Below are positions 33,130-42,562 of a stretch of 64,000 bases of DNA, piece after piece. The notes beneath the pieces were generated by a model. That model made no database searches and was not told the origin of the DNA. It was given only the letters and a program-made list of their open reading frames with translations. The first letter of the stretch is position 1; the number at the start of each line of letters is the position of its first letter. This DNA is from Streptomyces albipurpureus (GTDB lineage: Bacteria; Actinomycetota; Actinomycetes; Streptomycetales; Streptomycetaceae): positions 43,643-107,642 of the forward strand of contig NZ_JAMQAW010000096.1 in assembly GCF_023701525.1 (NCBI RefSeq), in the 5' to 3' direction. The translations under genes were made by a program, and so were the position numbers.

Positions 33130-34323
33130 TCAACCCTTGACGCAGACGACCTGCTTGAGCTTCGCCACCACCCGCACCAGATCCCTCTGCTGGTCGATGA
33201 CCTTCTCGATCGGCTTGTACGCGCCCGGGATCTCATCCACGACCCCCGCGTCCTTACGGCACTCCACACCCTGGGTCTGCTGCTCCAGATCCTGTGTGGT
33301 GAACCTCTTCTTCGCGGCGTTGCGGCTCATCCTGCGGCCCGCGCCGTGCGAAGCGGAGTTGAACGACTTCTCGTTCCCGAGGCCCTTGACGATGTAGGAA
33401 CCGGTGCCCATCGAGCCGGGGATGATGCCGTAGTCCCCGCTGCCGGCCCGAATCGCCCCCTTGCGCGTGACCAGCAGGTCCATGCCGTCGTAGCGCTCCT
33501 CCGACACATAGTTGTGGTGGCAGGAGATAACCGGTTCATAGGCGACCTTCGCCTTGCGGAACTCGCGCCGGACGACTTCCTGGAAGATCCCCATCATGAT
33601 CGCGCGGTTGTACTTGGCGTACTCCTGCGCCCAGAACAGGTCATTTCGATACGCCTCCATCTGCGGGGTCTCCGCGATGAAGACCGCGAGGTCACGATCG
33701 ATCAGGCCCTGGTTGTGGGAGAGCTTCTGGGCCTCGCCGATGTGGTGGTCTGCCAGCGCGTTGCCGATGTTCCGGGAGCCCGAGTGCAGCATCAGCCAGA
33801 CCGCTCCCGTCTCGTCCAGGCAGAACTCGACGAAGTGATTGCCGCCGCCGAGCGTGCCCAGCTGCTTCGCCGCCCGTTCGCGACGGAACTTCACCGGGTC
33901 GGCCACCTGGTCGAAGCGGTTCCAGAAGTCGTCCCAACCCCGCGTGTCGAAGCCGAACACCCGCTCCACGTCGACCGGTTCACCGTGCATGCCCCGGCCC
34001 ACCGGGATCGCCTCCTCGATCTTCGAACGCAGCCGGGAGAGATCACCCGGCAGGTCGTTCGCGGTGAGCGAGGACTTCACGGCCGACATGCCACAGCCGA
34101 TGTCGACACCGACCGCGGCCGGGCAGACGGCTCCCTGCATGGCGATCACGGAACCGACCGTGGCGCCCTTGCCGTAGTGGACGTCCGGCATCACGGCAAG
34201 ACCCTTGATCCACGGCAGGGTCGCCACGTTTCGCAGCTGCTGCATCGCGACGTCTTCGATCGTCGCCGGGTCGGTCCAGACGCGGATGGGCACCTTCGCA
34301 CCCGGCAGTTCTACATAAGACAT
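33130..34323 (-). CDS. rtcB: RtcB-family RNA ligase
   Basis: A 397-residue RtcB protein. Family signatures: MPDVHYGKGATVGSV, GVDIGCGMSAV (Mn-binding Cys), GTLGGGNHFVEFC, HSGSRNIGN and the guanylylated-His region near SHGAGRRMSR. It joins 3'-phosphate or cyclic-phosphate RNA ends to 5'-OH ends using GTP. The ATG at 34323 is preferred over 34332. No archease or rtcA partner is nearby. Confidence 0.93.
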   Translation of the reverse strand: MSYVELPGAKVPIRVWTDPATIEDVAMQQLRNVATLPWIKGLAVMPDVHYGKGATVGSVIAMQGAVCPAAVGVDIGCGMSAVKSSLTANDLPGDLSRLRSKIEEAIPVGRGMHGEPVDVERVFGFDTRGWDDFWNRFDQVADPVKFRRERAAKQLGTLGGGNHFVEFCLDETGAVWLMLHSGSRNIGNALADHHIGEAQKLSHNQGLIDRDLAVFIAETPQMEAYRNDLFWAQEYAKYNRAIMMGIFQEVVRREFRKAKVAYEPVISCHHNYVSEERYDGMDLLVTRKGAIRAGSGDYGIIPGSMGTGSYIVKGLGNEKSFNSASHGAGRRMSRNAAKKRFTTQDLEQQTQGVECRKDAGVVDEIPGAYKPIEKVIDQQRDLVRVVAKLKQVVCVKG

Positions 34324-34492
34324 AGTTCCCAAACCCCCGAAAAATCCTTAAATCCCTGAAACACAAAACCGGTGCCAATGCCCGCGAAAACCCCAGCGGG
34401 CCGACAGCCACAGCAGCGTGTGCGATAGACATTGTGTCCATCGGCCGCCGTCGCGCGGCAACAGCTTTTCCGCTCGAAGGGAGCCTGGGACC

Positions 34493-35335
34493 GTGCAACG
34501 AAAGGCGTACGCACCCCACCCGGAGGCACGGGTGTACGCACCGCGCCGCAGGGTGAAGGAGTCCTCAACAGGTCGCGTGGCGGCGCTGCACGCCGCACTC
34601 CTCGCGGCGCTCGCGGTCGGCTGCACCTCGAACACCGGGGCCACCGGCTCCGGTACCGACGCCAAAGCCGGCCCGGGCACCAAGTCGATCGCCCAGCCCG
34701 GCAAGTACCGCACCCTGTTCGAACCCTGCGGGTCCGTCGGCAGCTCCGCGCTCAAGGACCTGCTGCCCGGCACCGTCGGACTCCCGGACAAGCAGCAGCA
34801 GGAGATCCTTCGCGGCTCAGCCAGCAGTACCTTCGACACCGACCGGCGGGTCGGCTGCGCCTGGAAGTCCGACGCCCCGGACGCCTCCCACAGCCTCAGC
34901 CTCGACATCGAGCGGGTGGTCTCCTATGACCCGGCGGTCAGCGACGACGACCGGGCACAGGAGCTGTTCACCGAGAAACAGATCGCAGCCGCCGTCCCCG
35001 TGGCCACAGAGGCCCCGACAGCGTCAGCATCAGCGTCGGCGCCGGTGTCGGGCACACCATCGATCGACGCCACAGAGCCAGCCGCCACACTCGGCTCAAG
35101 GATGCTCAACAGCATCGGTGACGCCGCCTACCTCGATGACGATCTCGCCTCCGCCGCGGCCGGCTCCACCGCTCAGCGGCGCACGGTGAGCGTGGTGTTC
35201 CGCACATCGAACGTCATCGCAACGGTCGTCTACACCGAACAATCCGGTCACACCACGGTGATCCCCGAGAGCAAGGAACTCCAGGAAAAGGCCCAGCACC
35301 TGGCCAGAAACCTGGTCAAGAAGTTCAGCGACTGA
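34493..35335 (+). CDS. DUF3558-like lipoprotein
   Basis: A 280-residue exported protein: a basic start, a hydrophobic stretch (VAALHAALLAALAVG) and a lipobox Cys (VGCTSN). The mature part has the cysteine pair EPCGSVG and RVGCAWKSD typical of DUF3558, with a Ser/Ala-rich insert in the middle. Start GTG 34493 with AAGGGAG upstream. It forms a tandem pair with the next gene; both are probably envelope proteins of unknown role. Confidence 0.82.
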   Translation: MQRKAYAPHPEARVYAPRRRVKESSTGRVAALHAALLAALAVGCTSNTGATGSGTDAKAGPGTKSIAQPGKYRTLFEPCGSVGSSALKDLLPGTVGLPDKQQQEILRGSASSTFDTDRRVGCAWKSDAPDASHSLSLDIERVVSYDPAVSDDDRAQELFTEKQIAAAVPVATEAPTASASASAPVSGTPSIDATEPAATLGSRMLNSIGDAAYLDDDLASAAAGSTAQRRTVSVVFRTSNVIATVVYTEQSGHTTVIPESKELQEKAQHLARNLVKKFSD

Positions 35336-35484
35336 AGTCCCTCACCGACCCGATCGACCGGGACCCGGTTATCCACAGGCGTTCTCCACAGGCCCGCCGC
35401 CGATCCGCCCGATCCGCGTACGGTGGCTTCGCCGGTCGAATCGCCTCGACCGCCGATGACCGTACGACCACGACTGAAGGAACC

Positions 35485-36243
35485 ATGCACCGAACAGCCC
35501 CGCGACTCGCCCGCATACTCGCCTGCGCAGCCGTCCCGGTGATGCTCGTCGCCTCCGGCTGCTCGTCGGACTCGGACGGCAAGCCAAAGGCCGAAAAGTC
35601 ACAGAAGTCAGAAAAGACCGATAAAGCCGGTAGTTCCGGTGGCGCGGCCCTCGCTACCCCGGAGTCGGAGAAGAAGCCCGCGGTCGCCCCGGTGAAGTTC
35701 ACCAAGCTCCCCGAAGCATGCAGGTCGCTCAAGCCGAAGACCATCGAGAAGCTGGTGCCCTCCACCAAGGCCAAGGCCGGCACACCCGGCCGGTCCACGG
35801 ATCTGCTGACCCGCGGCAGCTGCTCATGGAACGGCCTGGACGACAACGGCGTCAAAGGCTCGCAGTACCGCTGGCTCGATGTGTCCTTCCTGCGCTTTGA
35901 GTCGGATGCCGCCCTCGGCACCAGCGGCAAGCAGCGAGCCCAGGAGGCGTACACCAAGGAAGTGGCCAAGAACCGCGCCACCACCGGCGCGAAGAACGTG
36001 AAAGCCGCGCCCTCGGCCGGAGTCGGCGAAGAGGCGACGGCCCTCAGTTATCAACTCCGCAAGACCGGCGAAGACTTCTCCTACGTCACGATCGTGACGC
36101 GTACGGACAACATCCTCATCACGCTCACCTACAACGGCACGGGTTACGCGGGCGCGAAGCCCCCGGCAGTGGCCGATCTCCTCAAGGATGCCGTGCCAGC
36201 GGTGAAGGAGACTGTTACCTCCGTTACCGCCGCCAACAAGTAG
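35485..36243 (+). CDS. DUF3558-like lipoprotein (paralogue)
   Basis: A 252-residue lipoprotein with signal sequence and lipobox (VMLVASGC), a Lys/Ser-rich spacer and paired cysteines (EACRSLKPK and RGSCSWNGL) in the same arrangement as its upstream neighbour, from which it probably arose by duplication. The C-terminal ITLTYNGTGYAG and alpha/beta pattern agree with DUF3558. Function unknown. Confidence 0.85.
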   Translation: MHRTAPRLARILACAAVPVMLVASGCSSDSDGKPKAEKSQKSEKTDKAGSSGGAALATPESEKKPAVAPVKFTKLPEACRSLKPKTIEKLVPSTKAKAGTPGRSTDLLTRGSCSWNGLDDNGVKGSQYRWLDVSFLRFESDAALGTSGKQRAQEAYTKEVAKNRATTGAKNVKAAPSAGVGEEATALSYQLRKTGEDFSYVTIVTRTDNILITLTYNGTGYAGAKPPAVADLLKDAVPAVKETVTSVTAANK

Positions 36244-36362
36244 CCTGCCCCTGGCCGGAAAGGAACATGCGTTCCTGAGCGCGCGTTCCTCACCATGCGC
36301 ACCCAAGAACCCGTTCCGTACCCGGACATGCGTACGCGTTACGAACAGGGGAGGGGGTCGCG

Positions 36363-38030
36363 GTGGCCGCGATGCAACTGACACGCACGCACCGCATACT
36401 CATCGGGGTCGTGGTCGCGGGCGCCGTGATCATTGCTGCGATCGGGTTTGCGGGTTCCTACGCGGCGGTGCGAGACCTGGCGGAGCGCAAGGGATTCGGC
36501 GATTTCGCGCTGGTCTTCCCGATCGGCATCGACGCGGGCATCTGTGTACTGCTGGCCCTGGACCTGCTGCTGACATGGATGCGCATTCCCTTCCCGCTGC
36601 TGCGACAGACCGCCTGGCTGCTCACCGTGGCCACGATCGCCTTCAACGGCGCTGCCTCGTGGCCGGACCCGCTGGGCGTCGGAATGCACTCCGTGATTCC
36701 GATCCTGTTCGTGGTCACCGTCGAGGCGGCACGGCACGCGGTCGGCCGGATCGCGGACATCACCGCCGACAAGCACATGGAGGGTGTCCGCATCACCCGC
36801 TGGCTGCTGTCGCCCATCCCCACCTTCAAGCTCTGGCGGCGGATGAAGCTCTGGGAGCTGCGCAGCTATGAGCAGGTGATCAAGTTGGAGCAGGACCGAC
36901 TGATCTACCAGGCCAGGTTGCAGGCCCGCTTCGGGCGGGCCTGGCGGCGCAAGGCGCCGGTGGAGTCGCTGATGCCGCTGCGCCTTGCGAAGTACGGGGT
37001 GCCGCTCGCGGAGACCGCCGCCGCCGGCCTGGCAGCGGCCGGAATCGACCCGGTGCTCCTGCCCCCGGCACCCAAGCCGCAGCAGAAGTTGGCGGCACCG
37101 CCCCACGCCGCAGGGCAACCCGAGCTGCCCAGGGCGCAGGACCCCGCAGCCGAGCAGCACCCGTCGGAACACCCGGACCATCAGCAGCCCTACACCGGGC
37201 CAGGCGCCCATGGCAGCCCATGGTTCACGGCCACCCAGATGCCGCAGGACGCCTCCGAGCGGGCCTTCAATCCCACCTATGTCGAGGGCCTGGAGCCCAC
37301 TCCGGTGCGGGTGCCGTCCGGACCCGGCCGTACGCGTCCGCTCGGTGGCATTCCGGGCCAGCGGCCAGAAGCCCCGGCCCCCCACCTCGCGCAGGCTCAC
37401 ACCCATGCGCAGGGCCAGCCCTATCCCCAGGCCCACGCCCATCCGCAGGGACCGGCCCAGCCTCAGGCACAGTCTCAGGGACAGCTCCAGGCACAGTTCC
37501 AGGACGGGACACAGTCCCCGTCGCTCGGAGAGGCCCACCCGCAGGAGCAGGCTCAGCCCCACCCCGCCCAGATGCAGCCCCACGCCCAAGCCCGACCGCC
37601 CCAGGGGCCGTTGCCCCAGACCGAGGCCCCTCAGCAGGCGCAGCAGCCCGCCCACCAGGCCGTACCGCAGGAGGAGCACCTTCAGCAGGTGCAGGAGCCG
37701 CGCCTTCAGCAGGTGCCGCAGGAGGAGCCGGCCCAGCAGTCCGCGCAACAACCGGTGTTCCACCAAGGGGAGCCGGTCCACGGGCCCGGCGTGGATCTAC
37801 CGGACCCGGAACAGCTCGCCGAGGACCAGGAGTTCTATGAGGCGGCCTATCCGGTCTTCGCCTCGCTCTCGCACGATCTGGGGAAGTACCCCAGCGTTGA
37901 GCACCTCGACATACATCTGTCGGATGTCCACGGCATGAGCCACCCGCGCGGCACCGCGCTGCTGCGACAGGCGATGCCTGAGTTCCGGCAGCGCATGGAG
38001 GCCGAGTTGGAGGCCGAGCACATCGCGTAG
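36363..38030 (+). CDS. DUF2637 membrane protein with long Gln/Pro-rich linker
   Basis: A 555-residue protein. Residues 1-130 carry four membrane segments of the DUF2637 type (related to Spd-like proteins of Streptomyces plasmids and integrative elements). A basic region follows (WRRMKLWELRSYEQVIKLEQDR), then some 240 residues of Gln/Pro/His/Ala low complexity, and a compact C-terminal domain (VFASLSHDLGKYPSVEHLDIHLSDVHGM) that looks helical and DNA-binding-like. GTG start with GGGAGGGGG upstream. No integrase or tra genes are present. Confidence 0.82.
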   Translation: MAAMQLTRTHRILIGVVVAGAVIIAAIGFAGSYAAVRDLAERKGFGDFALVFPIGIDAGICVLLALDLLLTWMRIPFPLLRQTAWLLTVATIAFNGAASWPDPLGVGMHSVIPILFVVTVEAARHAVGRIADITADKHMEGVRITRWLLSPIPTFKLWRRMKLWELRSYEQVIKLEQDRLIYQARLQARFGRAWRRKAPVESLMPLRLAKYGVPLAETAAAGLAAAGIDPVLLPPAPKPQQKLAAPPHAAGQPELPRAQDPAAEQHPSEHPDHQQPYTGPGAHGSPWFTATQMPQDASERAFNPTYVEGLEPTPVRVPSGPGRTRPLGGIPGQRPEAPAPHLAQAHTHAQGQPYPQAHAHPQGPAQPQAQSQGQLQAQFQDGTQSPSLGEAHPQEQAQPHPAQMQPHAQARPPQGPLPQTEAPQQAQQPAHQAVPQEEHLQQVQEPRLQQVPQEEPAQQSAQQPVFHQGEPVHGPGVDLPDPEQLAEDQEFYEAAYPVFASLSHDLGKYPSVEHLDIHLSDVHGMSHPRGTALLRQAMPEFRQRMEAELEAEHIA

Positions 38031-38165
38031 GGCTTTCGCCTGGAACCGTGGCGCAGGAGCGTCAGACGGTGGGGCAGGCGGGTCGGGAGTGGCACCGGCC
38101 CACGCCCAGCGGGCCCAGGGCCCCGAGTTCTGGGGCCTGGCACCCGTTTCGCTGGTAGCCGCTGA

Positions 38166-38372
38166 TCAGCCTCGCTCCCGTCTGCGTGTCGTCTCCCCCA
38201 TGAACGCGATCGCCGCGCCCACCAGGAAGATGGCGAGATAGCCACCCACGGGGATGTTCCACCACAGATGCAGAAGGCCCCAGGGGTCATCGCCGAAGAT
38301 TTGGCCCGCCGCGCCCAGTACGCCCTGGATTGCGGCGACCCAACCGATCGTGAGGATGATTTCGTTCTTCAT
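38166..38372 (-). CDS. Small two-helix membrane protein
   Basis: A 68-residue protein with two membrane segments (ILTIGWVAAIQGVLGAAGQI and IPVGGYLAIFLVGAAIAFMG) and a basic C-terminal tail. ATG 38372 has GGAG 4 nt upstream. The pattern resembles short hypothetical membrane proteins of actinobacteria; no function can be assigned. Confidence 0.75.
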   Translation of the reverse strand: MKNEIILTIGWVAAIQGVLGAAGQIFGDDPWGLLHLWWNIPVGGYLAIFLVGAAIAFMGETTRRRERG

Positions 38373-38605
38373 GCCTCCACGGTCTCCCGGGCCCGCCCGC
38401 GATACGTCGTGCGCACGTCGGAACCGTTCATCAGCCAAAGGATGCAGTGCCCGACGAGGGCATCAGGTCACACCACCCCGCTGGCCGCAAAGGCCCCGCC
38501 CCCAAGGGAACGACATGGGCCGGGCGCTTCCTCCCGAAGGAGGAGCACCCGGCCCATGACCAGCGCGGAAGTCCCACCGCCGGCAGAAGCCGGGGCGGTG
38601 GTGAA

Positions 38606-40327
38606 TCAGGCCCCCAGCAGTGTCCGCACCCGATCCGCACCCACCGCGAGCAGCAGCGTGGGCAGTCGCGGACCCGTCTCCCGGGTCACCAGCAGCCGGT
38701 ACAGCAGAGCGAAGAACGACCGCTGGGCCGCCTTCAGCTCCGGGGTGGGCTTGGCATCCGGCTCCAGCCCCGCCAGCACCTTGGGCACCCCGTACACCAG
38801 CGTGGTCAGCCCGTCCAGGGACCAGTGCGAGTCCAGCCCGTCCAGCAGCAGCCGAAGCGACTCGCGGCCGTCGTCGTCCAGCGACTTCAGCAGCTCGTCG
38901 TCCGGCTCGGAGCGCACGATCGTCCGGGCGTCCGCCGGGACCTGGCTGGTGATCCAGTTCTCGGCGCGATCCAGCCGGGGCCGCACCTCATCCAGCGAGG
39001 TCAGCGGGTTCGCCGGGTCGAGCTCGCTCAGAATGCGAACGGTCTGCTCGCCGTGACCGCCGGTGATGTCCACGACGGAGGCCAGCGTCCGATACGGCAG
39101 CGGCCTCGGCGTGGTGGGAAGCGTCCCCGCCGCGGTGCCCACCGCACGGGTGTGGGCCGCCACATCGGCGGGCAGCGCCGAACCGTCCGCGATCTTCGCC
39201 GCCAGCTTGTCCCACTCGTCGTACAGCCGCTGGATCTCCTGATCGAAGGCGATCTTGAACGACTGGTTGGGCCTGCGCCGGGCGTAGAGCCAGCGCAGCA
39301 GCGGTGCTTCCATGATCTTCAGCGCGTCGGCCGGGGTGGGCACCCCACCGCGCGACGACGACATCTTCGCCATCCCGGAGATGCCGACGAAGGCGTACAT
39401 CGGCCCGATCGGCTGCTGTCCGCCGAAGATGCTTCCGACGATCTCCCCGCCGACCTGGAACGACGAGCCCGGCGACGAGTGGTCGACACCGCTCGGCTCG
39501 AAGATGACGCCCTCGTACGCCCAGCGCATCGGCCAGTCGACCTTCCAGACCAGCTTTCCGCGGTTGAACCCGCTCAGCCGGACGGTCTCCGAGAAGTCGC
39601 ACGCCGTGCAGACGTAGCTCAGCTCGGTGGTCTCGTCGTCATACGCCGTGACGGTGGTCAGGTCCTTCTCGCAGTTACCGCAGTACGGCTTGTACGGGAA
39701 GTAGCCGGCCGAACTGGTGCCGTCGTCCTCGGCGGCGGCACCGGAGCCCTCGGCGGCCTCCACCTCGGCCTCGTCGAGGGGCTTCTGCGACTTCTTGGCG
39801 GGGCCCTTCTTCGTGCGGTACTGGGCCAAGATCGCATCGATGTCGGCCCGGTGCTTCATCGCGTGCAGAACCTGCTCGCGATAGACGCCCGCGGTGTACT
39901 GCTCGGTCTGGCTGATGGAGTCGTACTCCACCCCCAGTTCGGCCAGGGACTCGATGAGCGCGCTCTTGAAGTGTTCGGACCAGTTCGGATGCGGGGAGCC
40001 CTTGGGCGCGGGCACCGAGGTCAGCGGGCGCCCGATGTGCTCGGCCCAGCTCTCGTCCACACCAGCGATACCCGCGGGGACCTTGCGGAAGCGGTCGTAG
40101 TCGTCCCAGGAGATGAGGTGGCGTACCTCATGGCCACGCCGCCTGACCTCGTCGGCAACCAGGTGCGGGGTCATGACCTCACGGAGATTGCCCAGGTGGA
40201 CGGGGCCGGATGGCGAGATCCCGGAGGCGACGACGACAGGTTTCCCAGGCGCACGCCGTTCCGATTCCGCAATGACCTCGTCCGCGAAACGGGAGACCCA
40301 GTCGGTCTCGGTGCTGCTCTGAGCCAC
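38606..40327 (-). CDS. lysS: Class I lysyl-tRNA synthetase
   Basis: A 573-residue archaeal-type (class I) LysRS. HIGH-like motif PVHLGNLRE and KMSKS-like motif KMSSSRG bracket the Rossmann core; a zinc-binding CxxC pair occurs in YCGNCEKD and VCTACDFS. It charges tRNA-Lys in protein synthesis. GTG 40327 is chosen because upstream in-frame sequence is not conserved-looking and AAGGA lies about 10 nt away. Divergent from argS. Confidence 0.94.
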   Translation of the reverse strand: MAQSSTETDWVSRFADEVIAESERRAPGKPVVVASGISPSGPVHLGNLREVMTPHLVADEVRRRGHEVRHLISWDDYDRFRKVPAGIAGVDESWAEHIGRPLTSVPAPKGSPHPNWSEHFKSALIESLAELGVEYDSISQTEQYTAGVYREQVLHAMKHRADIDAILAQYRTKKGPAKKSQKPLDEAEVEAAEGSGAAAEDDGTSSAGYFPYKPYCGNCEKDLTTVTAYDDETTELSYVCTACDFSETVRLSGFNRGKLVWKVDWPMRWAYEGVIFEPSGVDHSSPGSSFQVGGEIVGSIFGGQQPIGPMYAFVGISGMAKMSSSRGGVPTPADALKIMEAPLLRWLYARRRPNQSFKIAFDQEIQRLYDEWDKLAAKIADGSALPADVAAHTRAVGTAAGTLPTTPRPLPYRTLASVVDITGGHGEQTVRILSELDPANPLTSLDEVRPRLDRAENWITSQVPADARTIVRSEPDDELLKSLDDDGRESLRLLLDGLDSHWSLDGLTTLVYGVPKVLAGLEPDAKPTPELKAAQRSFFALLYRLLVTRETGPRLPTLLLAVGADRVRTLLGA

Positions 40328-40561
40328 GGTCGGCACGTCCTTCTTTCTCGAAACTCCTCGACTACTCGGCGTAGACCATTCTCCCAGACGAAGTGACCCG
40401 CTCTGGAGCGGCCCGGCGGTCCGCTGTGCGTCGGGCCCCTCGCCACCGTCGGTCACCAGGGCCCGGATGCTCCCGGGCAGCCCTTAAGGGGAGGAGAGTG
40501 CCCTCTCCCCCATGGGACACTTGACAGCCGTAAGGAACCCTCCTCCCAGGAACGGAAGCTC

Positions 40562-42331
40562 ATGGCCTCGGTCCCCTCTCTCGCTTCGACCGTGCAGCAG
40601 CGCCTCGCGGACGCCCTCTCGGCAGCCCTGCCGGAGGCCGGTTCCGCCGACCCGCTGCTGCGACGCAGCGACCGGGCCGACTTCCAGGCCAATGGCATCC
40701 TGGCCCTCGCCAAGCAGCTGAAGGGCAATCCGCGCGAGCTGGCGGCCAAGGTCGTCGGCGCACTCGCGGCCGGCGATCTGCTCCAGGAGATCGAGGTCTC
40801 GGGACCGGGCTTCCTGAACATCACGGTCACCGACCGGGCGATCGTCGAGACCCTGGCCGCCCGCGCCGCCGACGACCGGCTCGGAGTGCCGTACAACGAG
40901 CAGGCTGGCACGACCGTCATCGACTACGCCCAGCCGAATGTGGCCAAGGAGATGCACGTCGGCCACCTTCGGTCCGCCGTGATCGGGGCGGCGATGGTGG
41001 AGATCCTGGAGTTCACCGGCGAGAAGGTGGTCCGGCGCCATCACATCGGTGACTGGGGCACCCAGTTCGGCATGCTCATCCAGTATCTGGTCGAGCACCC
41101 GCACGAGCTGGACCACGACAAGGGCGAGACGGTCTCCGGCGAGGAGGCGATGTCGTCGCTCGGCCGGCTCTACAAGGCCTCCCGGACGCTCTTCGACTCC
41201 GACGAGGAGTTCAAGGCGCGGGCCCGGGACCGGGTGGTCGCCCTTCAGGCCGGGGACCCGGAGACGCTGGCGCGCTGGCAGCAGTTCGTCGATGAGTCGA
41301 AGATCTACTTCTACTCGGTCTTCGGCAAGCTCGACATGGAGATCCATGACGCCGATGTCGTGGGCGAGTCGGGCTACAACGACATGCTCAACGACACCTG
41401 CCGCTTCCTGGAGGAATCCGGGGTCGCGGTGCGTTCCGAGGGCGCGCTCTGCGTCTTCTTCGACGATGTGCTGGGCCCGGACGGCAAGCCGACCCCGCTG
41501 ATCGTGCAGAAGTCGAACGGCGGCTTCGGCTATGCCGCCACCGACCTCTCCGCGATCCGTGACCGGGTGCAGAACCTCGGTGCGGACACCCTGCTGTATG
41601 TGGTGGACGCTCGGCAGGCCCTGCACTTCAGGATGGTCTTCGAGACGGCTCGCCGGGCGGGCTGGCTCAACGACCGGGTCAAGGCCGTCCAGTTGGCGTT
41701 CGGCACGGTGCTGGGCAAGGACGGCAAGCCGTTCAAGACCCGGGAGGGCGAGACCGTCCGGCTGGTGGATCTGCTCGATGAGGCCGTGGAGCACGCCACC
41801 GAGGTGGTCCGCGAGAAGGACACCCGTGGTGAGCTGACCGAAGAGGAGATCGCCGAGCGGGGGACGCAGGTCGGCGTCGGCGCCATCAAGTACGCCGACC
41901 TGTCCACGTCGGCCACCCGCGACTACCGCTTCGACCTGGACCAGATGGTGTCCCTCAACGGCGACACCTCCGTCTACCTCCAGTACGCGTACGCCCGTAT
42001 CCAGTCCATCAAGCGCAGGGCAGGCGCTACGGGCCCGGCCGCTCACCCCGAGTTGGCGCTGGCCCCGGCGGAGCGCGCGCTGGCCCTGCATCTGGACCGG
42101 TTCAGCGAGACGATCGCCGAGGTGGCCGCCGCGTACGAGCCGCACAAGCTCGCCGCGTATCTGTACCAGCTCGCCTCCCATCTGACGAAGTTCTACGACC
42201 AGTGCCAGGTGCTGAGCGACGCCAACCCGCCGGAGGTCGTCGAGAACCGGCTGTTCCTGATCGATCTGACCGCACGGACCCTCCACCAGGGCATGGCGCT
42301 GCTGGGCATCCGCACCCCCGAGCGGCTGTAG
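40562..42331 (+). CDS. argS: Arginyl-tRNA synthetase
   Basis: A 589-residue class I ArgRS. The N-terminal Add-1 domain precedes AQPNVAKEMHVGHLRS (HIGH motif) and the C-terminal DALR anticodon-binding domain with ASHLTKFYDQCQVL. Normal length. ATG 40562 with GGAAGCTC upstream. Its terminator is at 42360-42389. Confidence 0.96.
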   Translation: MASVPSLASTVQQRLADALSAALPEAGSADPLLRRSDRADFQANGILALAKQLKGNPRELAAKVVGALAAGDLLQEIEVSGPGFLNITVTDRAIVETLAARAADDRLGVPYNEQAGTTVIDYAQPNVAKEMHVGHLRSAVIGAAMVEILEFTGEKVVRRHHIGDWGTQFGMLIQYLVEHPHELDHDKGETVSGEEAMSSLGRLYKASRTLFDSDEEFKARARDRVVALQAGDPETLARWQQFVDESKIYFYSVFGKLDMEIHDADVVGESGYNDMLNDTCRFLEESGVAVRSEGALCVFFDDVLGPDGKPTPLIVQKSNGGFGYAATDLSAIRDRVQNLGADTLLYVVDARQALHFRMVFETARRAGWLNDRVKAVQLAFGTVLGKDGKPFKTREGETVRLVDLLDEAVEHATEVVREKDTRGELTEEEIAERGTQVGVGAIKYADLSTSATRDYRFDLDQMVSLNGDTSVYLQYAYARIQSIKRRAGATGPAAHPELALAPAERALALHLDRFSETIAEVAAAYEPHKLAAYLYQLASHLTKFYDQCQVLSDANPPEVVENRLFLIDLTARTLHQGMALLGIRTPERL

Positions 42332-42359
42332 CACCCACCCGGCTCACACGATCCACGCG

Positions 42360-42389
42360 GCGGCCGCGACCCGAGAGGGCCGCGGCCGC
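42360..42389 (+). terminator. GC-rich hairpin after argS
   Basis: A 9-bp stem (GCGGCCGCG 42360-42368 with CGCGGCCGC 42381-42389) and a 12-nt loop, 29 nt past the argS stop and before the SoxR-type promoter. Confidence 0.7.
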
Positions 42390-42484
42390 TTGCTCGGTAC
42401 GCCTGCGCAGATCTCCCACCTCGCGAGCCGGTCCGCGAACATCCAGCAGGGCGACCGGGTGAGTACGGGGCACACCGGGACCCC

Positions 42485-42515
42485 TTGACCTCAAGTCCTC
42501 TTGAGGTTCCAGACT
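42485..42515 (+). promoter_or_regulatory. SoxR-type operator and promoter of the monooxygenase gene
   Basis: ACCTCAAGTCCTCTTGAGGT (42488-42507) is a perfect 8+8 inverted repeat with a 4-nt centre; its core matches the SoxR box CCTCAAGTTAACTTGAGG in all but the centre. It sits between -35 TTGACC (42485-42490) and -10 CAGACT (42510-42515) with a 19-nt spacer, the over-long spacing used by MerR-family activators. Confidence 0.85.
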
Positions 42516-42562
42516 CTTCCCTGTCGCGAGACATTCGTATCGCTCACACCAGGGGAACTGAC

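Noticed and set aside
31703..33397. 564-codon plus-strand frame across the SDR gene
   Set aside because: Out of frame with the clear SDR at 32160-32933; only its first 25 codons look protein-like and are reported as a remnant.
40521..40526. TTGACA as the -35 of argS
   Set aside because: No acceptable -10 at 16-19 nt downstream.
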